Shown here piece after piece: positions 20,983 to 29,192 of a stretch of 64,000 nt of DNA (position 1 is its first letter; each line of letters starts with the position of its first letter). The position numbers and the translations under genes were made by a program. Location: assembly GCF_013369385.1 (NCBI RefSeq), contig NZ_SZTO01000005.1, forward strand, positions 62,001 through 126,000, in the 5' to 3' direction. The notes under the pieces are model-generated. The model made no database searches and had not been told where the DNA came from. It saw only the letters and a list, made by a program, of their open reading frames with translations. This stretch comes from Vibrio sp. 05-20-BW147. GTDB taxonomy: Bacteria > Pseudomonadota > Gammaproteobacteria > Enterobacterales > Vibrionaceae.

Positions 20983-21537
20983 TCACAAACGCGTTACCCA
21001 GTGTGCAACGCGTTCGCCAAGGTATTGAGCGGTAGCTAAATCGCTCGGGTGCGCTTGGCCTTTCATACCTTGTGCCACGACACCACTTTGTTGTCCAAGT
21101 CGGTTTAACCCTTGCGGACTAAAGCCGCCTGCCACATCTAAGTTGACCCACAACATACCGTGTTGGCCTGCGAGGGTGGTTAAGTATTGAAGGGTGCTGG
21201 ATTGGTCACCGTTGTAACCCCCACCGCTGGTAAACCCTGCTGCCAGTTTATTGGCCCAGCGTTGATCGGCCCAGAATTCGCTACTGGCATCGGCAAAGGC
21301 TTTAAATTGGGCGGAAACGCCACCCATGTAGGTTGGCGAGCCAAAGATAATCGCGTCGCAGCTAAGGAGCGCTTCAAACAGTTCTGGGTGTTCAAAACGA
21401 CCTTCAATAATAGCGGCCCCCTCAATGCGGTGTTCGACGACCTGCACATCTTGCGCGTGAATGCCTGCGATGATGGCTTGAGCGAGTTGGTGGGTGATGT
21501 CGGTTTTGCTGAAATAAACAACGGCGATTTTCTTCAA
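20983..21537 (-). CDS. Flavodoxin-like NAD(P)H:quinone oxidoreductase family protein
   Basis: 184 residues with a flavodoxin fold. The N-terminal phosphate-binding loop (VVYFSKTDITHQLAQ) and the GSPTYMGGVSAQFKAF segment that contacts FMN resemble WrbA and related NADPH-dependent FMN reductases. It probably reduces quinones or other electrophiles in the cytosol. The WrbA motif GGGYNGDQSSTLQ is loosely present (GGGSHGGQE-like in true WrbA), so it is left as a family call. It is monocistronic. Confidence 0.78.
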   Translation of the reverse strand: MKKIAVVYFSKTDITHQLAQAIIAGIHAQDVQVVEHRIEGAAIIEGRFEHPELFEALLSCDAIIFGSPTYMGGVSAQFKAFADASSEFWADQRWANKLAAGFTSGGGYNGDQSSTLQYLTTLAGQHGMLWVNLDVAGGFSPQGLNRLGQQSGVVAQGMKGQAHPSDLATAQYLGERVAHWVTRL

Positions 21538-21644
21538 AATATGCTCCTTAGTCGCGGATATTCATGGCTTGCTATGTTCAAGTGGCGCAAGGTTAATTCC
21601 TCAAGTTAACTTGAGGTCAAGAGGCGGGAGCGAATTTTTGCAGA

Positions 21645-21681
21645 TAAAAAAACGCCCTGAACAGGTTCTGGTCAGGGCGTT
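21645..21681 (-). terminator. Terminator of the Lap-type secretion operon
   Basis: AACGCCCTGA (21651-21660) pairs with TCAGGGCGTT (21672-21681). On the minus strand the stem is followed by about seven T. It lies just after the LapB-like stop. Confidence 0.85.
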
Positions 21682-21702
21682 GGTAGTGAGAGGGAGTGAT
21701 GG

Positions 21703-23817
21703 TTAGCTGACTGCGCGAACTTTGCCTTGTTTGAGATCACTCAGCACTTGCGCTTTTGGACCATCGGCAATCACGCTGCCTTTTTCCATCACGATTACGC
21801 GGTCGACCACGTCCAGCATCGAGGTTTTATGGGTGATCAAAATCAGCGTTTCACTCGGTTTGAGCTGAGAAAGCTGATATTTGATCTGCATTTCAGAGCG
21901 GTTATCCATTGCGCTAGTGGGCTCATCCATCAGCAACACAGGTGGTCTGCCAAGGAAGGCACGAGCGATGGACACCGCTTGACGCTGGCCACCTGAGAGC
22001 ATGGCGCCGCCTTCACCAACTTGGCGCTCTAGGCCAGCAGGATCGGCTTGGGTGAACGTGGTGACCCCAGCGCGGTTTGCAGCATCAAGCACATCACGGT
22101 CATCCACAAGAGGTCGGCCTAAGGTGATGTTTTCGCGAATGGTGCCAAAAAACAGATTGCTGTCTTGCGGTACACAGCCGATGTTGCGGCGGATATCGAC
22201 ATGATGGAGCTGTTGAATGTCGGTATCGTCAATGCGTACGTGCCCGGCGGTGGGTTGATAAAGACCCATGATCAGTCGCTCTAACGTGGTTTTGCCTGAG
22301 CCAATTCTGCCAATGATCGCCACTTTTTCACCTGGGTTGATGGTGATGCTCAAATCACGAATGGAGGCGACGGGGGCATCTGGGTAGTGGAAGGTGACGC
22401 GATCCAGTTCCACTTTGCCTTGCACCATAGGGCGGTGAATGTAGCGTTTGCCTTCTTCCTGCTCGTCGGGCATTTCCATCACTTGGTTAATGATGGTCAT
22501 GGAGGATTTGGCTTGATTATAACGAGTCGAAAGCAGTGAAAGCTGAACCAGTGGACCAATCGCTTTGCCACTGAGCATCGTGGCCGCAATCAAGCCACCC
22601 ATGGTAAGGTCACCGTTCGAAATCAAATAAACGCCTAAAATAATCATCGCCACGTTGGCACTTTGCTGCACAAAACCTGCGGCATTTTGGATGCTGTCGG
22701 TGAGTCGGCGAGTCTTGATGTTCCAGTTAGCCATGTGTGCGACCGCTTCTTCCCAGCGGTATTGGAACTGGCCTTGCGCGCTAAACAGTTTCACGGTTTC
22801 CAAACCTGCTAAGCTCTCAATCAGGTTGGCGTATTTCTGCGATGCCAAGCGTGAACCTTCTTCAATTGAGCGGCGCAGCGGACCTTGGATCAGCGCAGAG
22901 TGAATCATCAAAATCACCACGCCTGCGATCGGCACATACACTAAATCGCCAGCCATCAGCCAGATAAGCAGGAGGAAGAGTAAGGCAAACGGCAAATCAA
23001 TCAGCGCGCTGACGGTGGCCGAGGTAAAGAACTCGCGAATGGATTCAAACTCTTGCAAGTGACGCGCAAATGCTCCGACGGACGTTGGTTTGGATTCCAT
23101 TCGAATGCCCATCACTTTGCTAAACAACTTCGATGAGATGAGAATGTCGGATTTTTTCCCCGCCACATCGATGAAGTAATTGCGCAGCATTTTGAGGATG
23201 AAGTCGAATAGGAAGACGACAAAGATCCCGCTCGCCAACACCCATAGCGTTTCAAACGCGAGGTTCGGCACCACTTTGTCATAGACAATACGGGTAAACA
23301 TCGGCGCGGCGATGGCAAATAAGTTGATCAGGATAGAGGCGATCAGCACATCACGATAGATGTGTTTGGACTGCCATAACGTTGACCAAAACCAGTGCCC
23401 TTCGCGTGTTTTGAGAATCTCTGGTGAGCGTTCATCGTAACGAAACTGCTTTTTCACCAAGAAATAACGCCCAGTGTATTGCTGTTTCAGTTCTTCAAGA
23501 GGGATGAGAACGGGCACCATACCACTTTCGAGCGTAGTGATTTCTGCTTCACCAGCCTCTTTATTGACGCTGTTAAGAACGCAGGAATCACCTCCTTTCA
23601 ATAGTAAAATCGCTGGGAGCACTAACGTGGAGATATCGTCTAACTCGGCACGATTCTCTTTAGCTACCAGTCCGGCACGCTCTGCGGAACGAGGCAGGAG
23701 AAACGGTGTCAGTTTGCCATCCGCCAGCGGAAGCCCATTAATCAGCGCTTCCGGTGAGTTCGCTAAGCCATAATAACGACTGACGTAAATCAGCGAGTTT
23801 AACAATGGATCTTTCAT
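21703..23817 (-). CDS. Type I secretion ABC transporter, LapB-like permease/ATPase
   Basis: 704 residues. The N-terminal C39-like domain (about 1-130) lacks the peptidase cysteine (NSLIYVSRYYG), so it is a docking rather than a cleaving domain, as in RTX exporters. A six-helix membrane domain (about 150-430) follows. The nucleotide-binding domain has Walker A GRIGSGKTT, signature LSGGQRQAVSIAR and Walker B VLLMDEPTS. It works with the HlyD-like adaptor encoded upstream and a TolC-type outer channel to export a large adhesin. It is the last gene of the minus-strand operon. No substrate adhesin is in the window. Confidence 0.88.
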   Translation of the reverse strand: MKDPLLNSLIYVSRYYGLANSPEALINGLPLADGKLTPFLLPRSAERAGLVAKENRAELDDISTLVLPAILLLKGGDSCVLNSVNKEAGEAEITTLESGMVPVLIPLEELKQQYTGRYFLVKKQFRYDERSPEILKTREGHWFWSTLWQSKHIYRDVLIASILINLFAIAAPMFTRIVYDKVVPNLAFETLWVLASGIFVVFLFDFILKMLRNYFIDVAGKKSDILISSKLFSKVMGIRMESKPTSVGAFARHLQEFESIREFFTSATVSALIDLPFALLFLLLIWLMAGDLVYVPIAGVVILMIHSALIQGPLRRSIEEGSRLASQKYANLIESLAGLETVKLFSAQGQFQYRWEEAVAHMANWNIKTRRLTDSIQNAAGFVQQSANVAMIILGVYLISNGDLTMGGLIAATMLSGKAIGPLVQLSLLSTRYNQAKSSMTIINQVMEMPDEQEEGKRYIHRPMVQGKVELDRVTFHYPDAPVASIRDLSITINPGEKVAIIGRIGSGKTTLERLIMGLYQPTAGHVRIDDTDIQQLHHVDIRRNIGCVPQDSNLFFGTIRENITLGRPLVDDRDVLDAANRAGVTTFTQADPAGLERQVGEGGAMLSGGQRQAVSIARAFLGRPPVLLMDEPTSAMDNRSEMQIKYQLSQLKPSETLILITHKTSMLDVVDRVIVMEKGSVIADGPKAQVLSDLKQGKVRAVS

Positions 23818-23829
23818 GAGATAACCTTA

Positions 23830-25749
23830 CTACTCTTTATCTACGATGAAGCCCTGGAATACTTCAACAAAATGCTCTGCTAGGAAATCCAACTGAGTTT
23901 GCGTTTCCACGCGTGAGGCAATGGTGGTAATGCCTAAATTGTGTGCCGCACGCGAAATCGACGTCAGTGTGAACTTCTGTTTTTCGTCGTCCAAATTATG
24001 GGTAAACAAGTAATCCAGTTTTACGTAATTTGGACGATACTCGTTGATGTAATCCAATGAATGGAAGTTACGGCCATAGTTGTCGACACCAAATTCGGCT
24101 CCTGCATTGCGGATAGCATGACACAACAACGCTGTATGGTGAGGCTGCTGAATAAAGCTCTCTTCTGCAATTTCAAAATGGAGCAAATTAGCCACCTCAC
24201 GATTTTTCTCTAAGGTGTTGGTGAGCCAACGAATAAAGCTAGGCTGAGAGAGGCTGCTCTGAGCAATGTTGATCGCAAGTGGCTCGGCGATGATGCCGCC
24301 TTGCAGTTTATCAATCATTGCAGAGATAACGTATTGGTCGAAAATGTGCGTTGCTTCTAGCTGCTCTAGCGCATAAAGGTACTGATTTGCTCGGTAAATG
24401 TGGCCATCTTTCTCAATGCTAGAGAAGACCTCGCGATGGAAGGTGTGTCCACTGCCTGTGTTGGCGGATTGGAAACGGAACTGAATCCATTGATGGTGAA
24501 TCGCTTCTTCCACCAACGCTTTCCATTGCTGTTTACCCATCATGCTGCCTTGGCTATCACTGCCGACAAAGCCGTATTTTTTCTCTGGAGAGGTTTTTGC
24601 TTTGGAAAGGGCGTTGTCCACCATAGAAAGCATTTCTGAGCGCGTTTTACCTTCTTTAATGTAAGCAAGACCGAGTGAGACTTTGGCATCGGCAGTACCG
24701 GTTGGATCGGTATTGAGCATATGTACGCAGTTGACAATGCTGTCGGCGACAATTTTGAGTTCACTTTCATCCATATGTGGGAAGATCAAACCAAACTCAT
24801 CACTGGAAATACGCGCAAGCGTCACGCCGGGAATGGATATCGTACTCTCGAGTTGCTTCGCCAGTTCTGCCACCATACGGTCAGCCGATTGGTAATCTTT
24901 GCTGTCGTACACTTCACCGATGTACTCTGCATTGAGCACCGCCACACCACCCGGTGAGCTTTCAGCAAGCCACTGATCCAATTGGCTAATGTAGTATGAA
25001 CGGTTGCCCAGTTTGGATACTGGGTCAATGTAGGCTTGTTCACGTAGGCGTTGGGCTTCTTTCGCTTGTTCTTTAAAAGAGACTTCAATCTGTGCGGACA
25101 TGCGGTTGATGCCGTCAACCACAGCAATCAGATCTTTGGTATGAGGGCGGTCAAGCGGGTTGCCAAACTTGTTGTTGGCGATGTCGTTCATCTTCTGAAT
25201 AATTGCGGTCAGCGGCTTCAACGAACGTTTTAAGATATACGCGATAGAAATCAAACCAATTAGAAAGACACCAGCAAACGCTGTGAGTAGACGAATTAAG
25301 GCCTTCCAAAGCTGTTCATAGGCCGCGCCTGGGTGACTGACAATTTCGACCTCGGCCAGTTGTAACCAACCACTGGTCACGATGCGCTGATCATGAATGC
25401 GCTGGAATAGGTCAAGTTGACTAAACCAGGTGGGTACAGAAGACGGTTTAATCGGATAAGTACGGATGATTTCTTCACCAGATTCGAGGAAAATCAATCG
25501 AACAACAGAATATGAACTTCCATCGAACAAAGCGTTGATCACGGACTCAACCGCAACACGGTCTTTATCCTTCAGATAAGGCGCAAGAGCCAACCCCACC
25601 GTATTGATGGTGTTATTCATTTCTGAGCGTTGCTGCTGTTCTAAACTGTTCCGAGTCGTATTGAACTCGATGACGAAAACCGATGCCATCAGTATTACGA
25701 AGACAGTTATCATACCAACAACGAGTTGTTTATATAGTGTCATGCTCAT
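23830..25749 (-). CDS. LapD-like inner-membrane c-di-GMP receptor (degenerate GGDEF/EAL)
   Basis: 639 residues. A first membrane helix (about 7-28), a periplasmic LapD/MoxY-type output domain, a second helix (about 150-172), HAMP, then GGDEF and EAL domains. Both catalytic sites are broken: the GGDEF motif reads RISSDEF, the EAL motif is EVF (HREVFSSI), and DDFG is DNYG. This is what LapD needs to be a receptor rather than an enzyme. In the Pseudomonas system c-di-GMP-bound LapD sequesters the protease LapG, whose gene abuts this one (shared base at 25749). Confidence 0.88.
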   Translation of the reverse strand: MSMTLYKQLVVGMITVFVILMASVFVIEFNTTRNSLEQQQRSEMNNTINTVGLALAPYLKDKDRVAVESVINALFDGSSYSVVRLIFLESGEEIIRTYPIKPSSVPTWFSQLDLFQRIHDQRIVTSGWLQLAEVEIVSHPGAAYEQLWKALIRLLTAFAGVFLIGLISIAYILKRSLKPLTAIIQKMNDIANNKFGNPLDRPHTKDLIAVVDGINRMSAQIEVSFKEQAKEAQRLREQAYIDPVSKLGNRSYYISQLDQWLAESSPGGVAVLNAEYIGEVYDSKDYQSADRMVAELAKQLESTISIPGVTLARISSDEFGLIFPHMDESELKIVADSIVNCVHMLNTDPTGTADAKVSLGLAYIKEGKTRSEMLSMVDNALSKAKTSPEKKYGFVGSDSQGSMMGKQQWKALVEEAIHHQWIQFRFQSANTGSGHTFHREVFSSIEKDGHIYRANQYLYALEQLEATHIFDQYVISAMIDKLQGGIIAEPLAINIAQSSLSQPSFIRWLTNTLEKNREVANLLHFEIAEESFIQQPHHTALLCHAIRNAGAEFGVDNYGRNFHSLDYINEYRPNYVKLDYLFTHNLDDEKQKFTLTSISRAAHNLGITTIASRVETQTQLDFLAEHFVEVFQGFIVDKE

Positions 25750-26438
25750 TACTCATCATAATTGATAAGGGGTTTATTCAATTTGAGTGTTTTTTCTCTA
25801 GAACGGAGATCGTTCCAAAGGCTAAGTCGGGATGAATCGCCTGCTAATTGACCGCTGGTATTGGCAGATTTCATCAACCAAAGATTTTTACCGTTAAAGC
25901 TGTAAATCGGCAGTAAGTCTAGACGTTTTGATGCCTGCATAATCTTTGGATTGATGTTATCCAAAATCAGAGGCTCAGAACTGGGTGTTTTATAGTATGC
26001 CAAAACCATATGGAACTGATTGAGTTCTATTGCTTTAACGTATACCAAACGGAGTTTATTATCTGAGACACCCAGTTCGATCAAAGAAAAATACTTGGCA
26101 ATTGTGAAGTCCTCACAGTCGCCCGCATTACTGCCTAAAAATTCTAACGGCGTGGCCCAATAATCTTTCTGCCCCCATAAATCGATATCGTTGACAAAAT
26201 AGAGTTGGTTAAAAAAATCATTAATTCCTTCCAGTTTTTCTTGTTCATCTAATAATTTAAATAAATCAATGTATTCGCGCCAAGTGTTGACACGCTGGCC
26301 AGCGCGTTCACCATAGGTCTTGGTGACGGCATCAATCCATTTTTGCTCGGTGGTATTGAGTGCTTGCGAGTAAAATCCAGTCATGCTTAGCCCCACCAGC
26401 AGTACCCAGTGAACTATAGACTTGAAGCGACGTATCAT
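25749..26438 (-). CDS. LapG-like periplasmic cysteine protease (transglutaminase-like)
   Basis: About 229 residues from the ATG at 26438, which gives a clean signal peptide (MIRRFKSIVHWVLLVGLSMT, cleavage near SQA). The frame runs upstream to 26525, overlapping the adaptor gene, and no candidate start has a good ribosome site, so the start is uncertain. Catalytic triad visible as C in NAGDCEDFTIAKY, H in NQFHMVLAYY and D in LILDNIN. LapG cleaves the N-terminal retention region of a LapA-type adhesin, releasing cells from surfaces, and is Ca2+-dependent. Confidence 0.85.
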   Translation of the reverse strand: MIRRFKSIVHWVLLVGLSMTGFYSQALNTTEQKWIDAVTKTYGERAGQRVNTWREYIDLFKLLDEQEKLEGINDFFNQLYFVNDIDLWGQKDYWATPLEFLGSNAGDCEDFTIAKYFSLIELGVSDNKLRLVYVKAIELNQFHMVLAYYKTPSSEPLILDNINPKIMQASKRLDLLPIYSFNGKNLWLMKSANTSGQLAGDSSRLSLWNDLRSREKTLKLNKPLINYDE

Positions 26439-26469
26439 CCGGAGACACGAGGGATACGCGCTATGGCGT

Positions 26470-27861
26470 TTACTCTTTAAGTGCATTGCTTTGCGCGCTA
26501 AGTATTGGCTTGAGCAAATAATCAAGAACGGTTCGTTTACCGGTAATGATGTCTACCGATGCGGTCATGCCGGGAATAATCGGTAGTTCCGCATCTTGAC
26601 CAAAATTGGTTTTTTCGGTTCGAACTCTCACGATATAAAAACTGTTGCCTTCTTCGTCTTGGGTGGTGTCGGCACTGATGTGCTCCAGCTCACCGTCTAG
26701 CCCACCGTATTTGGTAAAGTCATACGCGGTGAACTTGACCACAGCAGGCAGATTTGGACGTAAAAAAGCAATGTCTTGCGGGGCGATTTTCGCTTCCACC
26801 AACAAGGAATCTTCGGTGGGTACGATCTCAACGATATCCATACCCGGCTGGATAACCCCACCGACGGTGTTAATGTTGAGGGTTTTGATTTTGCCTGTGA
26901 CCGGAGAGACGACAACCGTTCTCTTAACGCGATCACGTAAACCCACGGTGGATTCCACTAACGCAGAGAGTTGATCTTGCGCTTTGTTGAGCTGATCTTG
27001 CTGTTCCGAACGGAATTTGAGTGCCGCATCAATGCGGCTAAGCATCGCTTCTCGAATTGATGACTGAAGCACAGGAATTTTCAGTTCAGTCGAAGTGAGC
27101 TCACGTCGTGTGTCGTTCACTTGGCGCTGCAATTTGAGCAGTTCGATTTTTGGTACGATGCCTTCATCAGCCAGTGGTTGCGTGATTTCCAGCTCTTTTT
27201 TGGCAAATTGATGGCCCTGTCTTAAGTTTTGTACGCGAGCTTGGATTTCGACATAGTCTTGCTGTTTTTGCTTTACTTGTTGAGTAAGTACCGAAATCTG
27301 GTTACGGAGATTGTTGAGATCTTGACGATACTGCGCACGTTGGCGTGCCAGCAGTTCCGGTTGGCTTTGTTCAAGTTCGGTCGGGAAGTTTAATTGGCTG
27401 TAGCGGATCACTACGCTTTTTTCCCATTCCTCATTGCTGAACTCTTCGTCGATTTCCACGCTATCGATGGAAGTGGTGAGCTGGAGCACTGCCGCCATTA
27501 AGTTGGCGACCTGTTGTTCACGTTCACGATAATCTGAGCGAAAACGCGTATCATCAATCAGCAATAACTGTTGGCCTTTTTGCACCAACTGGCCCTCTTT
27601 GACCAAAATTTCTTTCACCAATCCGCCTTCGAGGTTTTGCACGATTTGGATTTGAGAAGAAGGAATCACTTTTCCCTGGCCTACGGTCACTTTGTCGATT
27701 TCAGCCCAAGCGGCCCAACCGATGGCAACGGCAAAAAACAGAACAATCACCCACAACATCAAGCGGGCATTGGTCGGGGTATTGAGAAGCAAAGCGGCGG
27801 TTTTGTCATCTACAAAATCGAGCTCTTCACGACTGAGCTTATTGTAGTTTTCACTGCTCAT
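26470..27861 (-). CDS. HlyD-family type I secretion adaptor, LapC-like
   Basis: 463 residues. A short cytoplasmic N-terminus, a single membrane anchor (about 33-52), a split biotinyl/lipoyl domain (VTVGQGKVIPSSQIQIVQNL and VVSPVTGKIKTLNINTVGGV) and a long coiled coil (about 140-300). It bridges the inner-membrane ABC transporter to the outer-membrane TolC-type channel. First gene of the operon. The next gene's ORF overlaps its 3' end, supporting translational coupling. Confidence 0.9.
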   Translation of the reverse strand: MSSENYNKLSREELDFVDDKTAALLLNTPTNARLMLWVIVLFFAVAIGWAAWAEIDKVTVGQGKVIPSSQIQIVQNLEGGLVKEILVKEGQLVQKGQQLLLIDDTRFRSDYREREQQVANLMAAVLQLTTSIDSVEIDEEFSNEEWEKSVVIRYSQLNFPTELEQSQPELLARQRAQYRQDLNNLRNQISVLTQQVKQKQQDYVEIQARVQNLRQGHQFAKKELEITQPLADEGIVPKIELLKLQRQVNDTRRELTSTELKIPVLQSSIREAMLSRIDAALKFRSEQQDQLNKAQDQLSALVESTVGLRDRVKRTVVVSPVTGKIKTLNINTVGGVIQPGMDIVEIVPTEDSLLVEAKIAPQDIAFLRPNLPAVVKFTAYDFTKYGGLDGELEHISADTTQDEEGNSFYIVRVRTEKTNFGQDAELPIIPGMTASVDIITGKRTVLDYLLKPILSAQSNALKE

Positions 27862-27962
27862 GCACTGTCCTTGTTTGAATATGGTTCGTTGTTATCATTT
27901 TGATTCTAAGCTCAGTTTAGGTAAATGTTAAAACGATGTAATAGTTGTTGGCGTCGAACATG

Positions 27963-29192
27963 TTACTGATCTTTAAACTGAGATTTATCTAACTGATGCT
28001 TTTTGAGTTTATCATACAGGGTTTTACGTGATACCTGTAACTCTTGTTGTACCTCTTTTAAGCGTCCGCCATGCCGTTTTAGCGCATCAAACAGCAAGGT
28101 ATATTCAAAGTAATCCAGTCGTTGTGTCATGGTTTGCGCCTGAGCTTGCTGCAGTTCATTGACATCTGCCGACAGGAATTGTGGTGATTTGAGTGCGCGC
28201 AACTCGGCAAACTGGCGCAGCTGGCGAATGTTCTCTGGCCAGGTTTGTTGCTGCACGGTTTCCAGCTCTTCGGCGGTAATGCGCGGTGGCTGAACTTGGT
28301 AGCGGCTACAGGCATTGCGCACGAAGTGTTTGTACAGGGCTGGGATGTCGTTTTTGCGTTGATCGAGTGTGGGCAATACGACTTTCTGCACTTCACCCTG
28401 TAGCGCATGCGGCAAAGCAACTGTTGCACATACCAGTTTGCCGCTACCGAGTGGCGTTTCCAATAATGTTTGCCACTGCTTCGGTTTGAGCACTTCGGCA
28501 TCATGGATAAACAGAGTGTCGTTGGCATGCTGTGCGAGCAACTCAGCCAATCTATTCACCATCTCTTCTGGTGAAAGATCGCTAAAGTAGAAACCGGAAA
28601 TAGGAACCAGTTCGCCTTCGTTGCGGTTATGAATATCATAGAAAAACTGAGCACATAGCCGTTTGCCTGTGCCTTTGTCACCAAGCAAAATTAACGGTCG
28701 ATCGGTTTGAGCGCTAATCAAGGCACGACGAATCTGCACCATCGCTTGAGAGTGGCCAATCAGTTTTGAGCCGGCATGGGTCTGCATATCGAGCTCTTTT
28801 TTCAGCCAGATGTTTTCTTGTAGCAAGGCGAGTTTGTCTTCGGCATTGCGAATGGCTTTCATCAAGCTATCGGTGGTAAATGGTTTTTCGAGGAAATCGT
28901 ACGCACCTTCTTTCATCGCTGTTACCGCTGTTTTGACATCACCATAGCCGGTCAGCACGATGACCTGAAAATGAGGATTGCGAGAACGCAGCTCTTTAAG
29001 AAAAACTAAGCCATTCATCACCGGCATATGGATGTCAGTAACCACAATGGCGGCATGTTGTGTATCAATTTGCTTGAGCGCTTCGACTGCGTTGGGATAG
29101 CAAATAACGTCGATCCCTTCGATCATCAGCGCTTGGCTGACGGAGTCTCGGATATGGGGTTCGTCATCGATAAAGTAAATACGGTTTTTCAT
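27963..29192 (-). CDS. DctD-like NtrC-family response regulator without GAFTGA
   Basis: 409 residues. Receiver domain (1-120, phosphoacceptor in VVTDIHMPVMNG), a reduced AAA+ domain (about 140-320) and a Fis-type DNA-binding domain at the C-terminus (QQELQVSRKTLYDKLKKHQL). The Walker A reads GDKGTGKR, and the region that should hold the sigma54-contacting GAFTGA loop reads FYFSDLSPEEM, so it is absent. It probably does not activate sigma54 promoters; it may act as a repressor or sigma70-type regulator. Its start overlaps the stop of the sensor kinase gene by 4 bp. Confidence 0.85.
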   Translation of the reverse strand: MKNRIYFIDDEPHIRDSVSQALMIEGIDVICYPNAVEALKQIDTQHAAIVVTDIHMPVMNGLVFLKELRSRNPHFQVIVLTGYGDVKTAVTAMKEGAYDFLEKPFTTDSLMKAIRNAEDKLALLQENIWLKKELDMQTHAGSKLIGHSQAMVQIRRALISAQTDRPLILLGDKGTGKRLCAQFFYDIHNRNEGELVPISGFYFSDLSPEEMVNRLAELLAQHANDTLFIHDAEVLKPKQWQTLLETPLGSGKLVCATVALPHALQGEVQKVVLPTLDQRKNDIPALYKHFVRNACSRYQVQPPRITAEELETVQQQTWPENIRQLRQFAELRALKSPQFLSADVNELQQAQAQTMTQRLDYFEYTLLFDALKRHGGRLKEVQQELQVSRKTLYDKLKKHQLDKSQFKDQ

